Source: Leclercia adecarboxylata (GTDB lineage Bacteria > Pseudomonadota > Gammaproteobacteria > Enterobacterales > Enterobacteriaceae). Taken from it: a stretch of DNA of 64,000 bases. Both the position numbers and the translations under genes were made by a program. The DNA lies in contig NZ_CP040889.1 of the NCBI RefSeq assembly GCF_006171285.1, forward strand, positions 4,712,001-4,776,000, given 5' to 3'. The first letter of the stretch is position 1, and each line of letters begins with the position of its first letter. Under the pieces are notes generated by a model, which saw nothing but the letters and a program-made list of their open reading frames with translations, had not been told where the DNA came from and searched no databases. Below, piece by piece: positions 55,046 to 61,800 of this stretch.

Positions 55046-56317
55046 GTGCTGGTCGCCAGCCTTACCGGCAGCGCCATTGAATGGTTTGACTATTTTCTCT
55101 ACGGCACGGCCGCCGCGCTGGTCTTTAATAAGATCTTCTTCCCGATGGTCGACCCGGTCATCGGCCTGATTTTGTCCTATCTTTCGTTCTCATTAACCTT
55201 TTTTATCCGCCCCATTGGTGGCGTGATATTCGCCCACATCGGGGATCGCATTGGGCGCAAGAAAACGCTGGTCTTAACCCTGTCGCTGATGGGGGGTGCA
55301 ACCGTGATGATTGGGCTGCTACCCACCTATGAGCAGATTGGCCTCTGGGCCCCGGCCCTGCTGATCCTGATGCGCATCATTCAGGGGATGGGGATCGGCG
55401 GCGAATGGGGCGGCGCCCTGCTGCTGGCCTATGAATACGCCCCGGAAAAGCGTAAAGGCTTCTTCGGCAGCATCCCGCAGGCGGGGGTCACCATCGGCAT
55501 GCTGATGGCCACCTTTATCGTCTCGCTGATGACCCTGTTCAGCGAGGAGGATTTCCTCTCCTGGGGCTGGCGTATTCCGTTCCTGCTGAGCTCGGTGCTG
55601 GTGCTGCTGGGCCTGTGGATCCGCAAGGATATCGACGAAACGCCGGAGTTCAAGAAGGTGAAATCCTCCGGCAAGGTGGCTAAAGCCCCCCTGCGCGACA
55701 CCCTCAAATACCACTGGCGCGAAGTGCTGATCGCCGCCGGGCTGAAGGTGGTTGAAACCGCGCCGTTCTACATTTTCTCAACCTTTGTGGTGAGCTACGC
55801 CACCACGACGCTCAGCTACCAGAAGTCGCAGGCGCTGGAGGCGGTCACCCTCGGGGCGCTGGTCGCCACCGTGATGATCCCGCTGATGGGGCTGCTGTCG
55901 GATAAGGTCGGTCGCCAGCGGATGTATGCCGTCAGCGTCTTTATCCTCGGCCTGTTTATCGTGCCGTGGTTTATGCTGCTCAATACCGGCACCACCTGGG
56001 GCATTGTGCTGGCGACGGTGATCGCCTTCGGGGTGCTGTGGGCCCCGGTCACCGCGGTGCTGGGCACGCTGTGCTCGGAGATTTTCACTGCCAACGTGCG
56101 CTATACCGGCATCACCCTCGGCTATCAGCTGGGCGCCGCGCTGGCGGGCGGTACCGCGCCGCTGATTGCCACCGGCCTGCTGGCGAAATATAACGGCGAC
56201 TGGGTGCCGGTGGCCTGGTATCTGGCGGTGACCGTGACCATCTCGCTGATTGCCATCTTCTGCGCCAGTCGGGTGAAGCGCGCCCCGGTGATTAACGCGC
56301 AAACGAACCAACTCTGA
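55046..56317 (+). CDS. MHS-family MFS transporter, 5' end possibly damaged
   Basis: This is a 12-helix symporter of the ProP/KgtP/ShiA group: SAIEWFDYFLYG in helix 1, RPIGGVIFAHIGDRIGRKK in loop 2-3 and GMGIGGEWGGALLLAYEY in helix 4. The longest open frame begins at GTG 55046 (423 aa) with a poor ribosome site. In the same frame an ATG lies at 54995, followed by ACA and then TAA; after the TAA, in-frame codons spell QHESSAAVLRKNKK, which looks like a normal MHS N terminus. A CAA-to-TAA change at codon 3 would explain this. The gene may therefore be weakly expressed or broken. A good terminator follows. Confidence 0.8.
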   Translation: MLVASLTGSAIEWFDYFLYGTAAALVFNKIFFPMVDPVIGLILSYLSFSLTFFIRPIGGVIFAHIGDRIGRKKTLVLTLSLMGGATVMIGLLPTYEQIGLWAPALLILMRIIQGMGIGGEWGGALLLAYEYAPEKRKGFFGSIPQAGVTIGMLMATFIVSLMTLFSEEDFLSWGWRIPFLLSSVLVLLGLWIRKDIDETPEFKKVKSSGKVAKAPLRDTLKYHWREVLIAAGLKVVETAPFYIFSTFVVSYATTTLSYQKSQALEAVTLGALVATVMIPLMGLLSDKVGRQRMYAVSVFILGLFIVPWFMLLNTGTTWGIVLATVIAFGVLWAPVTAVLGTLCSEIFTANVRYTGITLGYQLGAALAGGTAPLIATGLLAKYNGDWVPVAWYLAVTVTISLIAIFCASRVKRAPVINAQTNQL

Positions 56318-56324
56318 TCCTCAG

Positions 56325-56351
56325 GCGGCCAGCCCTGCTGGCCGCTTTTTT
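56325..56351 (+). terminator. Rho-independent terminator after the MHS gene
   Basis: GCGGCCAG and CTGGCCGC form an 8-bp stem with a 5-nt loop, followed directly by TTTTTT. Confidence 0.93.
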
Positions 56352-56474
56352 CCTGAACTTCCCTCTCACATTTGCTTAACCCGCCGTTATCATATTCACT
56401 TGAATCAGACATTGCGTCAGACGTAGAATCATTAGCCCACTAACTATTCATTCATATCACAGGTATTTATCGCT

Positions 56475-58127
56475 ATGCGCCTGCCCCAACGCGACCCCTA
56501 TGCTCCTCGCGAGTGGCAGCCTCACGAAAAGCCGATGCTGTTAGGCTCCCCCTCCACGCCGGTGCACAGCACCCCGAAGCGTATCGCCTATGGCGTGGTG
56601 GGATTACTGGTCTGTCTGACCGGCGCGCTGGGCAATGCGATGGTCGCCGCCAACCTGCAAAATTTGCAGGGCACCTTTGCCGCCTGGTCCACCGAGATCG
56701 CCTGGCTCCCGGCGGTCTACGTGATGACCAACGTGTCGATCAACCTGCTGCTGGTGAAGTTTCGCCAGCAGTTTGGCCTGCGCGCCTTCACCGAAGGGTT
56801 CCTGGTGCTGTATGTGCTGGTGACCTTTTTTCACCTCTTTGTTAACGATCTCAGCTCGGCCCTGATGGTGCGCGCGGCCCACGGTATGGTGGCCGCCGCG
56901 CTCAGCTCGCTCGGGATCTACTATCAGATCCAGGCCTGGCCGGCGAAACACCGTCTCAAAGCCCTGACCATCGGCATCACCGGCTCCTCGCTGGCGATCC
57001 CTATTGCGCGGCTGTTCTCCACCGAACTGCTGCAGCTGGACGAGTGGCGCGGGCTGTATCTCTTTGAGCTCGGTCTGGCGCTGATCTCGCTGGGCTGCGT
57101 GATCGCCCTCAAGCTGCCCCCGGGCGACCGGCGCAAGGTGTTCGAGAAGAAGGACTTCATCACCTTTATTCTGCTGGCGCCGGGCATGGCGCTGCTGTGC
57201 GCGGTGCTGTCCCTGGGGCGGCTCGACTGGTGGTTTGAAGCGCCGTGGATCGGCTGGGCGCTGGCGGGCTCGCTGGTGCTGATTGTCTCGGCCATCGTTT
57301 TTGAGCATAACCGCAGCAACCCGCTGCTGAATACGCGCTGGCTCTCCAGCGGCAGTATTGTGCGCCTGGGGCTGATTATGCTGCTGATCCGCATCGTGCT
57401 GGCGGAGCAGAACACCGGGGTGATCGGCTGGCTGCAGTATGTCGGCCTTCAAAACGAGCAGATGACCCATCTGGCGTGGTCGATTTTTGCCGGGATCGCC
57501 TGCGGTATCGCCGCCAGCTGCCTGACCATCAAACCCACAAAGCTCGCCTGGCCGATTATCACCTCGCTGGTGCTGATGATTATCGCCTCGCTGCTCGACA
57601 GCCAGTCCACCAGCCTCACCCGCCCGGATCAGCTGATGCTGAGCCAGTTCCTGCTCGGGTTCGGCAGCGCCTTCTTCCTCGCCCCGGCGATGCTGGCCGG
57701 GATTGGCGGGGTGATTGCCGACCCGCGTAACCTGGTCAGTTTTTCGGTGCTGTTCGGCATGAGCCAGAACATCGGCGGCCTGCTGGGGTCGGCCATTCTC
57801 GGCACCTTCCAGACCTGGCGTGAGAAGTACCACTCCAGCCTGCTGGCGGAGCAGCTCACCAGCCTGAATCCGCTGGTCAACGAGCGCCTGCAGATCTACA
57901 GCCAGATGTACCGCAGCCTGATTGGCGACGATGCGCTGGTGAGCGTGCAGTCCACGCTGCAGCTGCAGAACGCCAGCACGCTGGAGGCAAATATTCTCGC
58001 TTACAACGATACTTATCTTCTGACGGCTGGCATTGCCACCGCCACGCTGGTGTGGATTTTATGGCGCTTGCTGCGGCTGCGCATTACTGCCCGTCTGGCG
58101 CTGAAAAAGGCCACCGGCAGTCAATAA
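56475..58127 (+). CDS. DHA2-type MFS efflux pump (EmrB-like)
   Basis: This is a 550-aa inner-membrane protein with about 14 helices, the layout of the DHA2 drug:H+ antiporters. The N terminus is a hydrophilic Pro-rich tail of about 35 residues, then GVVGLLVCLTGALGNAMVAA begins helix 1. SLGIYYQIQAWP and the helix-5-like ITGSSLAIPIARL follow. It is first of a three-gene tripartite pump set with a membrane-fusion protein and an outer-membrane factor. AGGTAT precedes the ATG. The substrate is unknown. Confidence 0.88.
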   Translation: MRLPQRDPYAPREWQPHEKPMLLGSPSTPVHSTPKRIAYGVVGLLVCLTGALGNAMVAANLQNLQGTFAAWSTEIAWLPAVYVMTNVSINLLLVKFRQQFGLRAFTEGFLVLYVLVTFFHLFVNDLSSALMVRAAHGMVAAALSSLGIYYQIQAWPAKHRLKALTIGITGSSLAIPIARLFSTELLQLDEWRGLYLFELGLALISLGCVIALKLPPGDRRKVFEKKDFITFILLAPGMALLCAVLSLGRLDWWFEAPWIGWALAGSLVLIVSAIVFEHNRSNPLLNTRWLSSGSIVRLGLIMLLIRIVLAEQNTGVIGWLQYVGLQNEQMTHLAWSIFAGIACGIAASCLTIKPTKLAWPIITSLVLMIIASLLDSQSTSLTRPDQLMLSQFLLGFGSAFFLAPAMLAGIGGVIADPRNLVSFSVLFGMSQNIGGLLGSAILGTFQTWREKYHSSLLAEQLTSLNPLVNERLQIYSQMYRSLIGDDALVSVQSTLQLQNASTLEANILAYNDTYLLTAGIATATLVWILWRLLRLRITARLALKKATGSQ

Positions 58128-58161
58128 TGGATAAAAAATTAATGATGTTTCTGGAGAAGTT

Positions 58162-59241
58162 ATGAGTCAGCAGGATGCCGCTAAAGAGCAGGCCAATACC
58201 CGTAATAATCTGCGCGTGGTGTCAGTGTTCGCCGCTGCCGCCATCGGCATCGTCGGCGTGCTGGTGATCCTCTACGCCTGGCAGCTACCGCCGTTTACCC
58301 GCCACGTCCAGTTCACCGATAACGCCTACGTGCGCGGCCAGACCACCTTTATCAGCCCGCAGGTGAACGGCTATATCACCGAGGTCAAGGTGCAGGATTT
58401 TGAGCGGGTGAAGAAAGGCGACCTGCTTTTGCAGATTGACGACCGCATCTACCGCCAGCGCGTGCATCAGGCCGAAGCCCAGCTGGCGATGAAGGTGGCC
58501 ACCCTGAACAACAACCTGCAACAGCGCAAAAGCGCCGAGGCGGTGATCCAGCGTAACGATGCGGCGCTGAAAAATGCCCGGGCCCAGAGCCAGAAGACCC
58601 AGGCCGACTTAAAGCGGGTGAAGGACCTGACCGCCGACGGCTCGCTGTCGATTCGTGAACGGGATGCCGCTCTGGCAAGCGCCGCCCAGGGCAGCGCCGA
58701 CATCGACCAGGCGAAGGCCACGCTGGAGATGTCGCGCCAGGATCTGCAAACCGCCATCGTTAACCGCGCCGCGCTGGAGGCGGACGTCGAAAACGCGAAG
58801 GCGGCCCTCGAACTGGCGCAGATCGACCTGCAGAACACCCGCATCGTCGCCCCGCGCGACGGCCAGCTGGGGCAGATTGCCGTGCGCTTAGGGGCCTACG
58901 TCACCGCCGGAACCCATCTCACCACACTGGTGCCGCCGCAGCACTGGGTGATCGCCAATATCAAAGAGACGCAGTTGGCGAACCTGCGCGTCGGCCAGCC
59001 GGTGAAATTCACCGTCGATGCCCTGAACGATAAAGCCTACGAGGGCCGGGTGCAGAGCATCTCCCCGGCGACCGGGGTGGAGTTCAGCGCCATTACGCCG
59101 GATAACGCCACGGGGAACTTTGTCAAGATTGCCCAGCGTATTCCGGTGCGCATCGAGGTGCTCGGCAAGCCGGAGGAGTCGGCCCTGCTGCGCCCGGGGA
59201 TGTCGGTGCAGGTGACGATTGATACCCGGGAGGCGAAATGA
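58162..59241 (+). CDS. HlyD/EmrA-type membrane fusion protein
   Basis: This is a 359-aa periplasmic adaptor. An N-terminal membrane anchor (about 24-43) precedes a lipoyl half-motif VNGYITEVKVQDFERVKKGD, a long coiled coil at about 100-215, and the second lipoyl half NTRIVAPRDGQLGQIAVRLG. The beta-barrel and membrane-proximal parts complete the fold. It is the adaptor between the DHA2 pump upstream (34 nt) and the outer-membrane factor downstream, which it overlaps by 4 nt. A GGAG ribosome site is present. Confidence 0.93.
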   Translation: MSQQDAAKEQANTRNNLRVVSVFAAAAIGIVGVLVILYAWQLPPFTRHVQFTDNAYVRGQTTFISPQVNGYITEVKVQDFERVKKGDLLLQIDDRIYRQRVHQAEAQLAMKVATLNNNLQQRKSAEAVIQRNDAALKNARAQSQKTQADLKRVKDLTADGSLSIRERDAALASAAQGSADIDQAKATLEMSRQDLQTAIVNRAALEADVENAKAALELAQIDLQNTRIVAPRDGQLGQIAVRLGAYVTAGTHLTTLVPPQHWVIANIKETQLANLRVGQPVKFTVDALNDKAYEGRVQSISPATGVEFSAITPDNATGNFVKIAQRIPVRIEVLGKPEESALLRPGMSVQVTIDTREAK

Positions 59242-60614
59242 TCCGCCTCCCGCTCGTTGCCCTGATGATTGCCGCCGCCCTGAGCGGCTGTCAGTCGGTG
59301 GATGTCGCCCCGGCAAAACCGACGTTGCAGATCCCCGCCCAGTGGCGAGCCTCGACCGGCCCAGCCAGCCCGGCAGAGCAGATGTGGTGGCGCAATTTTC
59401 ACGACAGCCAGCTCAACCACTACGTTGACCAGGCCCTGCGCAACAACAGCGACGTGCTGATCGCCCGGGAGCGGATCAACGAGTATCAGGCCCGGGTGTA
59501 TGCCGCCGACGGCAGCCTGTTTCCGTCCCTGGATGCTGACCTGAGCGCGGGTCGCGCCCGCTCCCAGTCAGCGGCGACCGGTTTGCCGGTCTATGGCGCG
59601 CTCTATAAAGGTAGCCTGACCGCCAGCTATGACGTGGATATCTGGGGCGTGAACCGCCGCACCAGCGATGCCGCACAAGCGACCCTCGAGGCGCAAAAGG
59701 CGGCCGCGGCGGCCGCGGATCTGACCGTGGCGTCGTCGGTGGCATCGGGCTACGTCACCCTGCTGGCGCTGGACGAGCAGCTTAAGGTCACGCAGTCGAC
59801 CCTGAAAGCGCGGGAGGAAGCCTTTAACCTGGCGCAGCGGCAGTATCAGACCGGCTATAGCTCGCGCCTTGAACTGATGCAGTCCGACTCGGAACTGCGC
59901 TCGACCCGGGCCCAGATCCCGCAGGTGCAGAACCAGATTGACCGCCAGGAGAATGCCCTCAGCCTGCTGCTCGGCAGCAATCCGGGCTCCATTGCCCGCA
60001 GCGCGGATTTCGACACCCTGACGCCGCTGCGTATCCCGTCGCAGCTGCCGTCATCACTGCTTAATCGTCGGCCTGATATTGTGCAGGCGGAACGCCAGCT
60101 TATCGCGGCGGATGCCACTCTTGCCGCCTCGCGCGCCAGCCTGCTGCCGTCGATCAACCTCACGGCGACGGGATCGATTCAGGATCGCACCCTGCCCGGC
60201 CTGCTGGATAACCCGCTGGAACTGTGGAGCATCGGCGGCAGTATTCTGGCCCCGCTGCTGAACCGCCAGGCGCTGAATGCCCAGGTGGATATTGGCCAGT
60301 CTCAGCGCAACCAGGCGCTCTACAGCTATGAAAAAACGGTGCGTAACGCCTTTAAAGAGGTAAATGACAGCCTGGATGCCATCACCCGTTACGGCGAGCA
60401 GCTTACGGAACTGGTGGCGCAGCAGGATGTGGCCCAGGAGACATTGCGCATCGCCCAGAACCGCTATAACAACGGCTATTCGTCTTATCTGGATGTGCTG
60501 GACGCCCAGCGCACGCTGTTCTCGGTGCAGACCAGCGTGGTGCAGGCGAAAAATAGCCTTCTGCTGGCGCAGATCGATCTGTATAAGGCGCTGGGCGGTG
60601 GATGGTCGGTGTAA
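59238..60614 (+). CDS. NodT-family outer-membrane efflux lipoprotein
   Basis: This is a 458-aa TolC-like outer-membrane factor. The lipobox LSGC puts the acyl Cys near residue 18. Two OEP repeats follow, with long helices and the family motifs MWWRNFHDSQLN, QYQTGYSSRLELMQ and RYNNGYSSYLDVLDAQR. The start overlaps the adaptor gene (ATGA). With the two previous genes it makes a dedicated tripartite exporter that does not need TolC. Confidence 0.95.
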   Translation: MIRLPLVALMIAAALSGCQSVDVAPAKPTLQIPAQWRASTGPASPAEQMWWRNFHDSQLNHYVDQALRNNSDVLIARERINEYQARVYAADGSLFPSLDADLSAGRARSQSAATGLPVYGALYKGSLTASYDVDIWGVNRRTSDAAQATLEAQKAAAAAADLTVASSVASGYVTLLALDEQLKVTQSTLKAREEAFNLAQRQYQTGYSSRLELMQSDSELRSTRAQIPQVQNQIDRQENALSLLLGSNPGSIARSADFDTLTPLRIPSQLPSSLLNRRPDIVQAERQLIAADATLAASRASLLPSINLTATGSIQDRTLPGLLDNPLELWSIGGSILAPLLNRQALNAQVDIGQSQRNQALYSYEKTVRNAFKEVNDSLDAITRYGEQLTELVAQQDVAQETLRIAQNRYNNGYSSYLDVLDAQRTLFSVQTSVVQAKNSLLLAQIDLYKALGGGWSV

Positions 60615-60616
60615 AA

Positions 60617-60686
60617 CGCCCGGCGGCGCTGCGCTTGCACGGGCCTACGGGTTTCGTAGGCCTGGTAAGCGCAGCGCCACCGGGCA
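60617..60686. repeat. REP pair (BIME-like)
   Basis: GCCCGGCGGCGCTGCGCTTG and its inverse GTAAGCGCAGCGCCACCGGGC surround GGGCCTACGGGTTTCGTAGG. It lies between the pump operon and the methyltransferase gene. Confidence 0.85.
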
Positions 60687-60712
60687 ATGCTCACACACTA
60701 AGGGGTCAATCT

Positions 60713-61372
60713 ATGCAACAACAGTGGTCTGCCGTAGATAATTACATGATTTCCGAGCTTATTCCTCAGGATGAGGTGCTGCAGAAGGTCCTTGAGAATA
60801 ACCAGCGCGCAGGTTTACCGGCCCACGACGTCGCCGCCAATCAGGGGCAACTGCTGGCGCTGTTTGTGCGCATGACCCAGGCGAGGAGCATTCTGGAGAT
60901 TGGCACGCTGGGAGCCTACAGCAGCATCTGGATGGCGCGCGCCTTGCCCGCTGATGGCAAGCTGATCACCCTGGAAGCCGACCCGGCGCATGCCGCCGTT
61001 GCGCGTCAGAATATTCATCTGGCCGGGCTGGATCAGCGTATCGAGCTGATTGAAGGCCCGGCCCTGCTCTCCCTTGAGCGCTTCGATAACATCCCGCCTT
61101 TTGACCTGATTTTTATTGATGCCGACAAACCCAATAATCCAGGCTATCTGGAGTGGGCGCTGCACTACTCCCGGCCGGGGACGCTGATTATCGGCGACAA
61201 CGTGGTGCGCGACGGGGAAGTGATCAACGGCCAGAGCGACGACGCCCGCGTGCACGGCGTGCGGCGGTTTATCGAGATGATCGGTGACAACCCGCGCCTG
61301 ACCGCAACCGCGTTACAGACGGTAGGTGTGAAGGGTTGGGATGGGTTTACGCTGGCGCTGGTGAACGGGTAA
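60713..61372 (+). CDS. SAM-dependent O-methyltransferase (class I, catechol type)
   Basis: This is a 219-aa methyltransferase of the caffeoyl-CoA/catechol O-methyltransferase family. The SAM motif is ILEIGTLGAYSSIWMA (about 61-76), and the metal and catalytic region FDLIFIDADKPNN is near 132. IIGDNVVRDGEV supplies a further metal ligand. I start at ATG 60713, with AAGGGG 7 nt upstream; the longer frame would read through a REP. It follows a tripartite exporter and may modify a phenolic compound that the pump exports. Confidence 0.9.
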   Translation: MQQQWSAVDNYMISELIPQDEVLQKVLENNQRAGLPAHDVAANQGQLLALFVRMTQARSILEIGTLGAYSSIWMARALPADGKLITLEADPAHAAVARQNIHLAGLDQRIELIEGPALLSLERFDNIPPFDLIFIDADKPNNPGYLEWALHYSRPGTLIIGDNVVRDGEVINGQSDDARVHGVRRFIEMIGDNPRLTATALQTVGVKGWDGFTLALVNG

Positions 61373-61376
61373 AAAC

Positions 61377-61408
61377 CGCCGGGCGGCGCTACGCTTGCCC
61401 GGCCTACA
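61377..61408. repeat. REP element
   Basis: CCGCCGGGCGGCGCTACGC with CTTGCCCGGCCTAC, just past the methyltransferase stop codon. Confidence 0.75.
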
Positions 61409-61500
61409 AAACCCGGCCCGTCAACTTTTAACGCAATGAGAGAGTATCACGGGAATCATGACTTACAGCGGCACCCTTGTCCGGCTGAAAATCGCCGAAG

Positions 61501-61676
61501 CGTTTCCGGAAGGCCGGGGCGAGGCGCAGGGATGCGCCGAGAGGGTATAGCCTGCAGGGATGCAGGCTGGTGCCCGACCCGAAAGCCTGAAGGAATAAGC
61601 TGAGGGCACCGCGAAGCGGCGATTTTCTTGCCGGGAGCCCGGGTAGCCAGGGTGGTGGCGATTGAGCCACCCTGGC
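61501..61676 (+). other. Hairpin-rich segment with CsrA-consensus loops, possible structured RNA
   Basis: This non-coding part of 61409-61764 folds on the plus strand into successive hairpins. GGCGCA-GGGA-TGCGCC is at 61523-61538 and AGCCTGCA-GGGA-TGCAGGCT at 61549-61568. GGTGCCC pairs with GGGCACC (61569-61610) around an AAGGA loop, CCGC-GAA-GCGG lies at 61609-61619, and a 10-bp stem GCCAGGGTGG/CCACCCTGGC at 61646-61676. Both GGGA tetraloops sit in CAGGGATG, which fits the CsrA binding consensus (ACARGGAUGU). Short minus-strand reading frames across it show no protein-like character. It may be a CsrA-binding RNA or a dispersed repeat. Confidence 0.45.
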
Positions 61677-61764
61677 ACGTTCACAGGTTCAGGATTAACA
61701 GAGAAGCAAGAAACGTAAGGTGAACGGAACTACCACCAGTGCCACATGCATCCGCAAAAACCAT

Positions 61765-61796
61765 GTAGGCCCGGTAAGCGCAGCGCCACCGGGCAG
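61765..61796. repeat. REP element
   Basis: GTAGGCCCGGTAAGCGCAGC with GCCACCGGGCA, a few bases past the hrpA stop codon. Confidence 0.8.
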
Positions 61797-61800
61797 GGTT

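Noticed and set aside
56604..57833. Minus-strand frame of 409 codons within the DHA2 pump gene
   Set aside because: It is a Gln/Arg/His-rich shadow of a membrane protein gene in high-GC sequence, with no ribosome site.
61428..61684. Two minus-strand frames of 73 and 80 codons in the hairpin-rich segment
   Set aside because: They are read through tandem palindromes, give Pro/Ser/Arg-rich nonsense-like sequence and have no ribosome site.
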